Source: Crocodylus rhombifer (lineage: Eukaryota > Chordata > Crocodylia > Crocodylidae). From it: a stretch of DNA of 64,000 nt. This document shows positions 29,301 to 36,594 of this stretch, one piece after another; position 1 is the stretch's first letter, and each line of letters starts with the position of its first letter. The position numbers were made by a program, and so were the translations under genes. The DNA is taken from contig JAVSML010001162.1 of assembly GCA_038503035.1 (NCBI GenBank), positions 310,001-374,000 on the forward strand. The letters are read 5' to 3'. Under the pieces are notes generated by a model, which worked only from the letters and a program-made list of their open reading frames with translations, was not told the DNA's origin and did not search any database.

Positions 29301-30953
29301 TTCAAACCGTGCACAATAAAACTTAACTTGTCATAGTTAGATTTTAAACACTTTATTCTACAAGAAGAAAATATTCCTTTGTTACATTTATTGCAATAAT
29401 AATTGATCCATTACTAAAATATTTAACTCTAGAATGAGAAAAAAAGATTAAATATAGTAACCCCGAAAACTACAGCCTGTTTTTTTGAAGTTTTCAAACT
29501 CTGTTTCTACAATCTCTAAATGGATGAATCAATTAGTAAAAGAAAACAAAATACTTGTTACCTTGGTATTTAGTTGGGGGGGATATTACTTTTTTATTTA
29601 CTTACCATTTGCAGAGTTCCTTCTATTTCCATATCATCATCACTTTCATCATCAAGCCTCTGCCATTCTTCCACCGGATTCTCTATCAAAACTTGCGTTA
29701 ATAGATGCTTCAGCCTCTCCCATAATACTTCCTTTTGCTTTCTTGGTAACTCTTGAAGCACTTCATTCAAATCAAATGAATCAAATACATCTTGCTGAAA
29801 AGTGATTAAAAAATGACATAGCACAAAATTATTTCTTTATTCTGTGGAAGTGCATTGTTACACGTGAAGGGATGTTATTGCAATGGAATAAATGCTTCTC
29901 TTTTAACATAGAACAAAAAACAGTGTGCCCCCAGATCAGCTTTTAAACAACCTGGCCCCAGTCCAGCGTAGGCTGCATGGCTTCAGAAGTGTGTCACCAG
30001 CAGGTGGGGCAGGTTGCCTGCACCCACACTGGGGCCAAACACTGGCTGCTTCTCCCAGTCTCTCCCTACTCCCCAGCTGGTGCACAAGTACAGCTTCCAG
30101 CTGGGAAGAAACTAGACTGGGGCCAGGGCAAGGCAACTGGGAGCTGCATATATGCCACTACCACTTGTCCCTGCACCCTACTCCCCAGCTGTAGCATGGG
30201 TGCAGCTTCCAGCCCCTACTCAGTTCCCCTTTAGCTGTAGGTTAGGAGAAAAAATTTGTGGGAGGCAGGGAAAAGCAGCAAAAACACAGGTGCAGCTTCC
30301 AGCACCCTGTCCCATGTTCAGCTCCTTGCTGACTAAGCTCAGCACCGGCATGGCAGAATTCAAGTCCTTCAGCTCCACAGGCCAGTTCCTGTGGCTGCAT
30401 GAGTCAGATTGAGCCTGTGGAAAAAAAGCAGCAGTGCAGATGCCACTAGAAACTGCCTGTCCCCAACACAGCTCCTCTTTGTCCAGCACAAGAACAACCA
30501 GAGAATAAACCACAAAAAAACCTCCAGCTCCACAGGTCAGTTCCACAGGCCAGATCTGGGCTGGACACTGTACATTGCCAACCCCTGTTCTAAGCCTTTC
30601 ATTGTCCTTGTTACTGTCCTCTGCACTCTCTCCAGTTGTCTCTACTGATTTTAGACAGTGATAACAAAAAGGCAGTAAGTTTGCCATGCCTCTAAATTTG
30701 CTACACCAGTTTACAGCAATATTTTCTACCATTATCGCTTTAAACGTGGTAACAGTTACCAAAAGATTAAAAAAAAATAAATGCCAGAAGATTATTATAC
30801 TACACAATTATTATGCATACACAACACGGATTACTTACATGAAGCTTGGTAAAACGCAAGAAATCTTCAATAGTATTTTTGGATACAGCTTGCAGAAATG
30901 TTTCACGTTTCATCATGGTGGACTGCTCTTCCTACAGTGCTTAATTCATGAAC
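2151..30953 (-). CDS. NCAPG2: NCAPG2, condensin II complex subunit G2 (5' half of gene, 13 coding exons)
   Basis: The product is the HEAT-repeat subunit G2 of condensin II, which in vertebrates acts with SMC2, SMC4, NCAPH2 and NCAPD3 in nuclear mitotic chromosome condensation. Coding exons in transcript order: 30916-30839, 29794-29606, 28481-28367, 24549-24389, 23238-23104, 17815-17721, 11936-11867, 10739-10653, 8134-8039, 7220-7095, 6122-5943, 4432-4280, 2373-2151. They total 1708 nt, 569 codons plus one base, with no internal stop, and all have AG/GT borders and compatible phases. Recognisable blocks include [82 protein letters not shown] and [17 protein letters not shown], in the same order as mammalian NCAPG2. 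The C-terminal half lies beyond position 1. The transcript probably starts in the CpG island near 39.5 kb. Identification rests on recalled family sequence, not on a search. Confidence 0.96.
2375..2393. repeat. T19 homopolymer within an NCAPG2 splice acceptor
   Basis: Nineteen T on the plus strand, i.e. nineteen A on the coding strand immediately before the G of the exon 13 acceptor AG. Confidence 0.95.
2490..2857. mobile_element. Short TIR element (TCTACA-type ends)
   Basis: The left end GGGTGCATCTACATGTGCT and the reverse complement of the right end GGGTTCATCTACACATGCGC form an imperfect terminal inverted repeat of about 20 bp. There is no coding capacity. I could not assign a superfamily or a clear target duplication. 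A related element with catgtctaca ends lies at 53151-53621. Confidence 0.6.
4280..4432 (-). CDS. NCAPG2: NCAPG2 coding exon 12
   Basis: 153 nt, 51 codons, phase 0 at both ends. It encodes [40 protein letters not shown] and [11 protein letters not shown]. Acceptor gttgcag, donor gtagga. [20 protein letters not shown] is nearly identical to the mammalian protein. Confidence 0.97.
5943..6122 (-). CDS. NCAPG2: NCAPG2 coding exon 11
   Basis: 180 nt, 60 codons, phase 0 at both ends. It starts [20 protein letters not shown], continues [20 protein letters not shown] and ends ADVRCSVFK at donor gtaaga. The acceptor is acttag. DP-x-PLVRS-x-G is a typical HEAT repeat turn. Confidence 0.97.
7095..7220 (-). 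CDS. NCAPG2: NCAPG2 coding exon 10
   Basis: 126 nt, 42 codons, phase 0 at both ends. It encodes [20 protein letters not shown] then [20 protein letters not shown] and LF. The [17 protein letters not shown] block is strongly conserved in the family and forms part of a HEAT-type helix pair. Acceptor gtaacag, donor gtaagt. Confidence 0.96.
8039..8134 (-). CDS. NCAPG2: NCAPG2 coding exon 9
   Basis: 96 nt, 32 codons, phase 0 at both ends. It encodes [20 protein letters not shown] then [12 protein letters not shown]. Acceptor tttgacag and donor gtaatt border it. A young CR1 lies about 450 bp upstream in transcript terms. Confidence 0.95.
8320..8346. repeat. (TA)n microsatellite
   Basis: An uninterrupted TA run of about ten units between T-rich and A-rich flanks, in the intron upstream of coding exon 9 in transcript terms. 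Confidence 0.85.
8580..9703 (+). mobile_element. CR1 LINE, 5'-truncated, open RT C-terminal half (subfamily 1)
   Basis: A recent CR1 copy, antisense to NCAPG2. It holds the C-terminal part of ORF2 without a stop up to TAG at 9614-9616; the uninterrupted frame even runs back to an ATG at 8498 in unrelated flanking DNA. Visible parts: [20 protein letters not shown] (RT palm), FTDDTK (catalytic DD kept, usual FADD), [49 protein letters not shown] and a C-terminus LDAYLAGIL. The typical CR1 3' tail follows (ggtcccttccagccctaa then a tatgaaatct repeat). The 5' truncation point is placed by comparison with the longer copy at 43650-46616. Confidence 0.93.
9705..10652 (-). other. NCAPG2 intron, no recognised feature
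   Basis: AT-rich intron sequence between the CR1 copy and coding exon 8. No gene or element recognised. Confidence 0.6.
10653..10739 (-). CDS. NCAPG2: NCAPG2 coding exon 8
   Basis: 87 nt, 29 codons, phase 0 at both ends. It encodes [20 protein letters not shown] then PKVRE. Acceptor ctcttcag follows a run of T on the coding strand, and the donor is gtatgt. Confidence 0.95.
11120..11772 (+). mobile_element. CR1 LINE 3' fragment (subfamily 3)
   Basis: A 5'-truncated CR1 beginning in the palm/thumb region. Frames at 11207-11476 and 11473-11706 carry [37 protein letters not shown] and a tail LDKGLAGMI, with at least one frameshift. It ends ggtcccttccagccctaac followed by attctatga, the CR1 3' signature. 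It lies in the intron between coding exons 7 and 8's neighbours, antisense to NCAPG2. Confidence 0.88.
11867..11936 (-). CDS. NCAPG2: NCAPG2 coding exon 7
   Basis: 70 nt, phase 2 in and phase 0 out. It encodes [20 protein letters not shown] followed by ILE, with acceptor aacacag and donor gtatgt. The acceptor tract is weak in pyrimidines, but the phase and the conserved [11 protein letters not shown] block decide the borders. It lies about 95 bp left of a CR1 end, on the far side from exon 6. Confidence 0.94.
11937..12825 (-). other. NCAPG2 intron, no recognised feature
   Basis: AT-rich sequence upstream of coding exon 7 in transcript terms. No gene, RNA or clear repeat recognised. Confidence 0.55.
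12828..13500. mobile_element. Probable hAT-type GC-rich element, right end unresolved
   Basis: It begins caCCTGGGGTGAGCAAAACATG, which resembles the CAGGGGTGGGCAAA end of the element at 57158-58045. A GC-rich non-coding interior contrasts sharply with the AT-rich intron. I could not place the right inverted repeat or a target duplication, so the right border is approximate. Confidence 0.45.
13501..14200 (-). other. NCAPG2 intron, no recognised feature
   Basis: AT-rich intron between a GC-rich repeat and a CR1 copy. No gene or element recognised. Confidence 0.55.
14212..15418 (-). mobile_element. CR1 LINE, antisense copy (subfamily 2)
   Basis: The 3' end faces left (reverse complement of a tail with ggtcccttccaaccctacta then tatgaaac). 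The reverse strand carries decayed ORF2: [52 protein letters not shown], and at the right end AFDTVS-like and CxTNL-like remnants. Frames are broken many times. It is sense with respect to NCAPG2. The right (5') truncation coincides with a 21-bp palindrome at 15409-15429. Confidence 0.88.
15430..16360 (-). other. NCAPG2 intron, no recognised feature
   Basis: AT-rich intron sequence without a recognised gene or repeat. Confidence 0.55.
16369..16504. mobile_element. hAT-like MITE (136 bp)
   Basis: Left end CAGAGCTTCCCAAACTTTTC and reverse-strand right end CAGTGGTTCCCAAACTGTGG form inverted termini of a common hAT type. The flanks tctaagac and ttctagac look like a decayed 8-bp target duplication. 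No coding content. Confidence 0.75.
16513..17720 (-). other. NCAPG2 intron with a short repeat fragment near 17165-17240
   Basis: Mostly AT-rich. The segment 17173-17231 (ccattttaagggagaaggtg, then a second gccattttaagagctggtg) is closely repeated at 19544-19612, so it belongs to an interspersed family whose type I cannot name. Confidence 0.6.
17721..17815 (-). CDS. NCAPG2: NCAPG2 coding exon 6
   Basis: 95 nt, phase 0 in and phase 2 out. It encodes [20 protein letters not shown] and GTIKNQLQ, matching the family block with [20 protein letters not shown]. Acceptor tttttacag and donor gtatgt border it. The final two bases AA pair with the first base of the next exon to give lysine. Confidence 0.95.
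18377..18720. mobile_element. Unclassified interspersed repeat (gctgtgcgaagcttcgg type)
   Basis: Starts ggctgtgcgaagcttcgg and continues with repeated gaatctctgaatctgaatcg motifs, then a GC-rich segment. A related start (gggctgtgtgaaacggct) occurs at 34186. The shape is that of a non-autonomous DNA element, but I could not place a matching right end. Confidence 0.45.
18722..21885 (+). mobile_element. Non-CR1 LINE remnant with reverse transcriptase, split by an insertion
   Basis: Two halves of one decayed RT-encoding retrotransposon. The left half (18722-19320) reads [20 protein letters not shown], then [38 protein letters not shown] and [19 protein letters not shown], i.e. RT fingers and palm blocks. 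The right half (about 21045-21885) reads EFLFANYA (decayed palm DD block), then INTFHLR-like [40 protein letters not shown] and [20 protein letters not shown]. This C-terminus is unlike CR1 and matches a separate, common animal LINE group that I cannot name with certainty. Several stops and frameshifts make it dead. About 1.7 kb of unrelated sequence separates the halves. Confidence 0.8.
19322..21043. mobile_element. Insertion inside the LINE remnant, unclassified (possibly an LTR)
   Basis: Sequence interrupting the LINE between its palm block and the next RT block. It begins TGTGGCAGAGCACAG, is GC-richer than its surroundings, and has no convincing protein. It contains a copy of the ccattttaagggggaaggtg segment also seen at 17173. 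TG at the left suggests a long terminal repeat, but no CA end, clear target duplication or internal retroviral sequence was seen, so the class stays open. Confidence 0.5.
21895..22560. mobile_element. Probable hAT-type element, left end only
   Basis: Starts CAGCGGCAGGCAATTATTTT immediately after the LINE remnant, similar to the CAACGGTAGGAAATTATTT end of the element at 57158. A GC-rich non-coding interior follows. The right border is not resolved; GC-rich sequence continues to about 23030. Confidence 0.5.
22561..23035. repeat. GC-rich repeat-like sequence
   Basis: Non-coding GC-rich block with proline- and glycine-rich accidental frames in all phases, ending abruptly at AT-rich intron sequence just upstream of coding exon 5 borders. 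Probably the continuation of the neighbouring element. Confidence 0.4.
23104..23238 (-). CDS. NCAPG2: NCAPG2 coding exon 5
   Basis: 135 nt, 45 codons, phase 0 at both ends. It encodes [34 protein letters not shown] and ends HIKKEE before donor gtaaac. It is too short to stand out as an open frame and was found by reading the reverse strand between ctttcag and the donor. Confidence 0.95.
23239..24388 (-). other. NCAPG2 intron with GC-rich patch near 23500-23720
   Basis: A moderately GC-rich patch (23500-23720) of repeat appearance inside otherwise AT-rich intron. No gene recognised. Confidence 0.5.
24389..24549 (-). CDS. NCAPG2: NCAPG2 coding exon 4
   Basis: 161 nt, phase 1 in and phase 0 out. 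It encodes [36 protein letters not shown] and [12 protein letters not shown]. Donor gtaggt starts at 24388. The open frame runs nine codons past the donor, but the next exon resumes at GADV exactly where the family predicts, which fixes the donor at ACA|gtaggt. Confidence 0.95.
25141..26160. mobile_element. GC-rich interspersed repeat enclosing the minisatellite
   Basis: A 1-kb GC-rich island in an AT-rich intron, ending cagccagacacaaccggaaat then agcttttattatatt. A small hairpin CCTGTCAAGAATGACAGG lies near its left edge (25143-25160). It has no CpG-island character (few CG) and no recognisable protein. The class is unknown. Confidence 0.45.
25267..25468. repeat. Degenerate minisatellite, (CCACACCCACCCAGCCACATG)-like
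   Basis: About 200 bp of imperfect tandem units built from acaccc/cacc and cagccacatg(c/t)cacac. The irregular spacing and lack of unique spacers exclude a CRISPR array. Confidence 0.8.
26161..27955 (-). other. NCAPG2 intron, no recognised feature
   Basis: AT-rich intron sequence between a GC-rich repeat and a small hAT-like element. No gene or RNA recognised. Confidence 0.55.
27961..28223. mobile_element. hAT-like MITE (263 bp)
   Basis: Left end CAGCGATTCTCAGCC and reverse-strand right end CAGTGGTTCTGAACC form a decayed hAT-type inverted repeat. It includes a short tandem-like ggtgccctgagatgctcc/ggtgccat segment. No target duplication is evident. It lies about 140 bp from coding exon 3. 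Confidence 0.65.
28367..28481 (-). CDS. NCAPG2: NCAPG2 coding exon 3
   Basis: 115 nt, phase 0 in and phase 1 out. It encodes [18 protein letters not shown] and [13 protein letters not shown], aligning with the mammalian segment ending EALLECVIILNG. Acceptor ctttcag and donor gtaggt border it. The sequence is more diverged than later exons, so recognition depends on frame continuity and the ALLEC block. Confidence 0.92.
28482..29605 (-). other. NCAPG2 intron, no recognised feature
   Basis: AT-rich intron between coding exons 2 and 3. No element recognised. Confidence 0.6.
29606..29794 (-). CDS. NCAPG2: NCAPG2 coding exon 2
   Basis: 189 nt, 63 codons, phase 0 at both ends. Acceptor tttcag precedes [11 protein letters not shown] and the exon continues through [19 protein letters not shown] to an acidic stretch ([12 protein letters not shown]). 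The donor is gtaagt at 29605. The acidic tail matches in position the variable acidic segment of the mammalian protein. Confidence 0.95.
29925..30590. mobile_element. Probable hAT-type element, right end visible
   Basis: The right end, read on the reverse strand from about 30591, starts ACAGGGGTTGGCAATGTACA, a typical hAT terminus. The interior is GC-rich and non-coding with two similar cagcttccagc-containing segments. The left terminus is not clear. Confidence 0.5.
30592..30650 (-). mobile_element. Small old CR1 fragment
   Basis: The segment ctttcattgtccttgttactgt (20-base part: attgtccttgttactgtcct) followed by ctgcactctctccag resembles antisense CR1 near its 3' third. It is very short, so the call is tentative. 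Confidence 0.4.
30839..30953 (-). CDS. NCAPG2: NCAPG2 coding exon 1 (start codon exon)
   Basis: A pyrimidine-rich acceptor (tttttccctag) ends at 30954. It is followed by about 37 nt of 5' untranslated sequence and the start codon at 30916, in strong context CCACCATG. A second ATG follows at once, so the protein begins [13 protein letters not shown], where the mammalian protein has a single M. Twenty-six codons end in phase 0 at donor gtaagt (30838). A two-codon upstream ORF (ATG AAT TAA, 949-941 of kb 30) lies 24 nt before the start. An alternative acceptor near 30932 would remove it but has a poorer pyrimidine tract. Confidence 0.93.
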
Positions 30954-31484
30954 CTAGGGAAAAACAATTACCATTTTTCCACATACTGCATGCCCCAAAA
31001 TAAGACATGAAAGAACTTTCCTTGAAAATACCAGCGAGTACAATATTTTCACAGAGAAAACATAAGCAGCTACAGCCGGGGGTGAGGGGAGTTGTGGAGC
31101 AAAATTACCCATGGTTGCTCTATTAACTCCTGAGCTGTAGGACAGTGCCAACCTGGCTTGAAAAGCAAGGCCAAGCAGTTCAGCTCCAGCAAGATCAGCC
31201 TCTCAGCTGACTCCACTGATTGAGCTGAATTGCTTGGCCTTCCTTCTCGAGCTGGGTGGGCACCCAGTAGTGCCAGCCAAGTGAGCTGACAGTCCAATTT
31301 TGACTGCCCACTTAGCCTGAGGAAGAACCCTGCAGTTCAGCTCCTACAGGATTAGGCCCTCTGTTCCCCTCATTTAAGATATACACCCCCAATTTCTAGC
31401 GACTAATTAAAGAAGAGGTACATGTTGCATGAAAACAAATGTAGTGGCTAAAAAAAAACTGCAGCCAAAGTTAAAGCATCATCA

Positions 31485-31765
31485 TCAATGCATAGAAAAA
31501 ATTTGCGACTTCAGGAGGTTATCTAGCCCAACTTCCTACTCAAGGGAGAATCATCCTGATCTAAACCACTTCAGACAAGTCTTCCTTCAACCTGCTCTTA
31601 AAAACTACTAAGGATGGTGAGTCCCCAACCTCTTTAGATAGTTCAATGTGCTACTTAACCACCTTCACATTTAAAACTTTTCCCTAAAATCCAACCTAAA
31701 TATCCTTTGTAACTTAAGACTGTTGTTATTCCTTGTCCTGTCCTCTGATAGGATAGTCTATCACA
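31485..31765 (-). mobile_element. Old CR1 3' fragment, antisense
   Basis: Reverse-strand CR1 tail with decayed blocks: vicinity of cttcctactcaagggagaat, ctgctcttaaaaactactaa and aacctaaatatcctttgtaa. It is much more diverged than the other copies and marks an older insertion. It lies upstream of the NCAPG2 start exon, in the probable first intron. Confidence 0.75.
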
Positions 31766-31769
31766 GTGG

Positions 31770-32798
31770 TGCTCAAGCTGTTGGACCTGTAGGTCAGATG
31801 AATAGCACAGAGCCAGTCTGCAGACTAGACTGAGCCCTGTATGTCAGGATTGGCCCTGGGGGCCCAGTGGTGCCTGCATGCAATCCAGCACACACAACTC
31901 AGGACACCCCACAGGCCTGCAAATCTGAAAGTCAGGGAACGGTGCCACTGCTTCCCTGCCAGCGAATTTCTGAACCTATGAGAGGCCAGATGGCATGGCA
32001 TTGTAGCCCAAAGGTTAAGTACCTCCCACCTTTCATCCTTCAGGTATTTGGAAGCCAAATGATCCTTTGGCAGCGTGCTAATAAAAAGCATGGTAAAGGG
32101 TTATGGTCATATTCAGCTTATGGTCCACTTTATTCTCCAGGTTGCTTCTGCAACTTAGCTAGTTGTTCTCCAGTCTGTATGTTCACATTTGACTGCTTAG
32201 TCCCAAGTGATACTTTCGACTTGTGCTGAACTTCAGCCTTCAGAATTTGTTCTTGATTTTTTTCGTAATATATTCTCCCTAATTGGTTAGCTCCTGTATT
32301 TTCTTTTTAATGGAAATCTAAAAAAAGACAGTTTAGTATAATTTTCTTCCACCAAATACTTCCTTATTAGCTAGGCAGCATCCCAAACAGCAACAGTTTA
32401 CTTAAAGGCACAAAATAGTGGAAATGCAAACTTTTCTCTGTGTTGCCAACTCAGCTGTTGAAAATACCACCTCTAATAGCAAGAGCAGGGTAGCTCAGTT
32501 TGTATTTATCCATAATGCTTTGGATAAGAATTCTGGCTTTGAATAGCACTGTGGGGGCAGGAAGGTTGATACAAACACACTGAAGTTCTTTAAAAACTTT
32601 GACAAACAAAAATATAGTCTAACTCCTGACTAGACTTCTCAGTAGCATATTACCAAAGAATCATTTCAGTGAAGTCTCCTGCTCATTTGTCATACCTATC
32701 CCAGCTACCAAAACTTTCAAACCTTCAGTCCTTTAAAACAGTAAAACTTTTAGATTAACTTAAAATGGATACTTCCTGGCTTCAAACAGGGTACAGAC
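31770..32798. other. Probable NCAPG2 first intron, hAT-like end near 31775
   Basis: CAGTGGTGCTCAAGC at about 31774 looks like a hAT left terminus, but no matching right end was found. The rest is AT-rich and featureless to my reading. Confidence 0.4.
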
Positions 32799-35048
32799 TA
32801 AACGTGCACTGATACATCGGTCCAATATCGGATCAGCACCAATGTAAAGAAAATGGACTGTATCGAAAATCAGCCTGATGCGGCCAATAATTTGGCTGAT
32901 AAATGCCCGTGCATACGTGCAACTCCAGCTCAGCACGTAGACGGTGAGGAGCACAGCCTGGCAGCTTGAAGAGCTGCATGCAGCTGGTAAGTCTGTTGTG
33001 GTGGAAGGGGAGGGAAGGGATGTGGGGTAGCCAGGCAGCTCAAGGCCCCCAGAGAGAGTTGGATTGGGGCAGGTGCTGGCCAGCAGCGTGGGACAGAGCC
33101 ACAGCTTGTCCACGGGTGTGCGGGGGGAGGAGGCAGCTCCCACCACTGTGCGCACCCCAGGAAGGCATAGGGGGTGGTATGTGCCCCCAGATCAATGTGG
33201 AGAGGGGTGGGCTGCAGCTGTGCACTGGGGCTGTGCTAGACTCTTCCTGGCGCATGGCGGGGGGGGGGTTAGGCCAGGGGTGTGCTCGGGGCAGGTGGTG
33301 GGAGTGCTGGGAGGGAGGCTATGAGGGAGCAACAGTGAATTTTGGGGTAGCCGGAGGGAGCCTCCAGCTGCCTGGGCTATGGGGCCAGGGACCCAGGTCT
33401 GCAGCCCCCTAGCAGATGGTGGCTGTTGCAGCCAAGTGGACCCCAGCTCCCCCACTGCTGTGGGCTTAGGAGGGAGAGGAGGTTTGCTCCCCACAGCTAT
33501 GCACACTCCTGGGGGGGCCCATGCACCCCAGATTTGTGCATGGGGCAGAGGCACGCTGCACATTGTGGGCTTGGGCTCCTGCCCTGCTGCCCTCCCCCTG
33601 GGCCTCCACAGCCTGGCGGGTGCGATCCAGTGCTGCAGGGCACAGTGGGGCCGTACAGGAAAGCTGGTTGCCACTGTGAGCTCTGCACTGCCCTGGCAAC
33701 ATGCACGGCAGCAGCAACAGCAGTGGCACGGGGTTGCGCAGAGGGGATACGTCGCCAGGGCAGCGTGGAGCTTGTAGCAGCAAGCAGCTTTCCTGCATGG
33801 CCCAGCTCTGGCCTGAAGCACCAGGCCACACCCACCAGGAGGCCCCACGGGAGAGCAGTAGGGCAGGAGCCCAAGCTCAAGGTGGGCAGCTGGCCCCACC
33901 CCAAATGCAGATCTGGGGGGTCCCTCCTACCCCCCAGGAGTGCCCACAGCAGTGGGGAGCCAGCCCCTCCCCCTCGCTTCCTGGATAAGCTGCCCATGGC
34001 CCCATCCCGCTTCCCACCCAGGCCCCGCAGCTTCATATTGCAGCCCCAAGCCCGTGTACTGCCCAGCCCTACCCAATTAACTCCCTTCCTCCCTATGGGG
34101 GCCTCAATTCCACCTCCCACCCCCAACCTGCAGAAGCTGCTCTCCAGGTTGCCTGGTAGCCATGTGCATATACATGCATGTTAGGGCTGTGTGAAACGGC
34201 TATGTTTTGTTTCGGTTTCGGCCATTTCAGAGGGACAGTAATTCTTTTTGGTGCTTTGAATCACTGTTCTGTTTCGATCTGGCCACATCTGTTTTGGAGT
34301 TGATGCAGTTTCGGCGCTGATTTGGAGATTCAGATCAGCCAGGGAAGCAGTAGGAGAAGCCTCCATGGCTGCCCTGCCTGGCCCCGTCCCCTGCCTGGCC
34401 CCCACGTGGCAACTGCTCCATGCTGTGGGTGCAGTGCAGCTCGGCAGGGCACTGCACGCTGTCTGGGAGCTGGGGCCACTGGGGCTGAGTGGTGTTGAGC
34501 TCTGGCTGACAGGTGAAGCCACTCCAGCTCCCACACAGTGCACAGTACTGAGCCACAACGCACCCATGTAGCAGCTCCACTCAATGCCCCACCTCTACCC
34601 ACATGCCAGAAGAGCCAGGACTGTGGCTGCGAATGGTTCTGGGAGCAGAGTGGCAGCGAAATTTGGGGTGGATGCAGCATCCTCCCAGCACTGCCAGCGC
34701 CTGCTCTGAGCCCAGCCCCTGCCAAGAAGAGCCCCACACAGCCCCGGCTGCAGCCAACCCCACCTCATCCAAGTCTGGGGGACACACGCCCTCCCCTCCC
34801 CTCACCGTGCCCTCCCAGGGTGCAAGCAGAAGTGGGAGCTGCTTCTCCCTCCCATGAGCTGCAGCTCTGGGACCACTCCCATTCCACCTGGGCAGTGGCT
34901 ACCCCTGCCCCCTCCAAGCCTCTTCCACCACACCACACTAACTAGCTGGAGGCAACTGTATGGGAAATCTGATCGGTATTAGCCGATATGCCTCCTTAAA
35001 TATGAGCTATTGGTATCGGCCCCAAAAGTCTCTATTGGTGCACCCCTA
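32799..35048. mobile_element. Large non-autonomous TIR element (hAT-like), 2.25 kb
   Basis: Left end TAAACGTGCACTGATACATC and reverse-strand right end TAGGGGTGCACCAATAGAGA share TGCACYRATA and are followed on both sides by ATCGG/CCGATA-rich sequence (for example aatatcggatcagcacc on the left, ggtattagccgatatg on the right). The interior is GC-rich, has partly foldback motifs, and shares segments with the 393-2093 element (tgtgcccccagat with ggggtgggctgcagctgtg at 33179-33222 and 1073-1115). A different repeat start (gggctgtgtgaaacggct) appears nested at 34186. No transposase. No convincing 8-bp target duplication, so the superfamily is inferred from the ends. Confidence 0.7.
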
Positions 35049-35577
35049 CTGATTACCTGCCCATCAGCCCTATTGTCTCTTGGAAGTTTGTGTATACAGA
35101 GTCAAGCCCTTACCTCTCTCTAAAATTGCAAAGTTTCAAGAAGCTAAATGAATAGAGGATATCAAACAAGAATGCACATTTTTAAAAAAACAATGATTAA
35201 ATCAAGGCTTCGTAACCAGTGATTTAAATCAAATCCACCCAGGTGCCTATGCTCTGGAGTGGGGCAGAATGTTAGTGTGCTTAGTGTTTCCTATTGGCTA
35301 GCTTTAAATCTGGCATGCAGTGTTTCTGGATCAACCCTCTGAGTCAAACTTTCCCCATGAGGAGTATAAGGATATAAAATCGAAAGTGCTTCAAACACCT
35401 TCAAAACTGTTCAAAGGCAGACAGATGCACACATCCTTTGAAGCATTCTGAAACTAGCAAAAATGCACCAAAAATAACTGTAAAGGAAACACGTATTAAG
35501 TGAAGTGCAGAGCTTCCCAAGTGCTGGCAAGCCCTACATAAGTACACAGTAAGTCTTCCTTTTCCATATTTCCTTAC

Positions 35578-35662
35578 AGAGGTGGTTAGCAGTGTTAGTC
35601 TGAAATCAGGCAGAAGGCAGGGTAGGGCCTTAGGGATAATTGGCTGAGAAGCAACTGTTTAT
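35578..35662 (+). mobile_element. Penelope-like terminal fragment
   Basis: gaggtggttagcagtgttag and ggcagaaggcagggtag repeat the sequence at 37366-37412 (gaggtaattagcagtgtctg, cagaaggcagggtag), which precedes a Penelope-like GIY-YIG region. It is a short isolated piece. Confidence 0.6.
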
Positions 35663-35765
35663 TTTTCAAATGCCACGCACGGACTGGTAAAAATTAAAAA
35701 CTGAATATACAAAGGGAAAGGGAAGAAAAGTAACAAAGGGGAGGTTGAATAGATTAACTGAAATG

Positions 35766-36429
35766 ACCACAAGATGAACATGAGCCTGCAGTGCGATGCT
35801 GCGGCTAGTAAACCGATCAAAACGCTGGCGTGCATCCATAGATGCTTCTCGAGCAAATCCCGGGACGTCATTCTCCCCTTGTACTCGGCCTTGGTGAGGC
35901 CGCAGCTGGAGTACTGTGTTCAGTTTTGGGCTCCACAATTCAAAAAGGATGTGGACAAGCTTGAGAGAGTCCAGAGGAGAGCCACGCGCATGATCAGAGG
36001 TCAGGAAAACAGATCTTAAGATGATAGGCTGAGGGACATGGGACTCTTTAGCCTGGAAAAGCGCAGGCTCAGGGGTGATCTGATGGCCACCTATAAGTTT
36101 ATCAGGGGTGACCACCAGGATCTGGGGGAACGTTTGTTCACCAGAGCGCCCCAAGGGATGACGAGGTCGAACTGTCACAAACTCCTGCAAGACCGTTTCA
36201 GGCTGGACATAAGGAAGAATTTCTTTACTGTCCGAGCCCCCAAGGTCTGGAACAGTCTGCCAGCGGAGGTGGTTCAAGCACCTACACTGAACACCTTCAA
36301 GAGTAAATTGGATGCTTATCTTGCTGGGATCCTATGACTCCAGCTGACTTCCTGCCCTTTGGGCAGGGGGCTGGACTTGATGATCTCCCGAGGTCCCTTC
36401 CAGCCCTAATGTCTATGAAATCTATGAAG
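35766..36429 (+). mobile_element. CR1 LINE 3' fragment (subfamily 1)
   Basis: Near-identical to the 3' part of the copy at 8580-9703: [60 protein letters not shown] and the tail LDAYLAGIL with the usual CR1 3' end. One in-frame stop (TAA at 36017-36019) breaks it. The high similarity means the subfamily was active recently. Confidence 0.92.
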
Positions 36430-36594
36430 AAAGCAGGTAATAGAGAAACACAAAAAAGTCTATGGCAGAACATTTAAGCCTGCTTGGGCAGATCATCAGT
36501 AAAGTGCATTCCTGGCCACTCCATCTTTGCTTTCCCATCACTGCCCTCAGCAGTCCTTAAACAGAAAGAAACTTAAACCAACTGCAACACAACA

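Noticed and set aside
33426..34184. Long proline- and glycine-rich frames in several phases
   Set aside because: Overlapping open frames in all phases are expected in this GC-rich transposon filler. None shows a domain.
32791..35056. 8-bp target duplication for the 2.25-kb TIR element
   Set aside because: Flanking octamers match poorly under the end positions I prefer, so no duplication is claimed.
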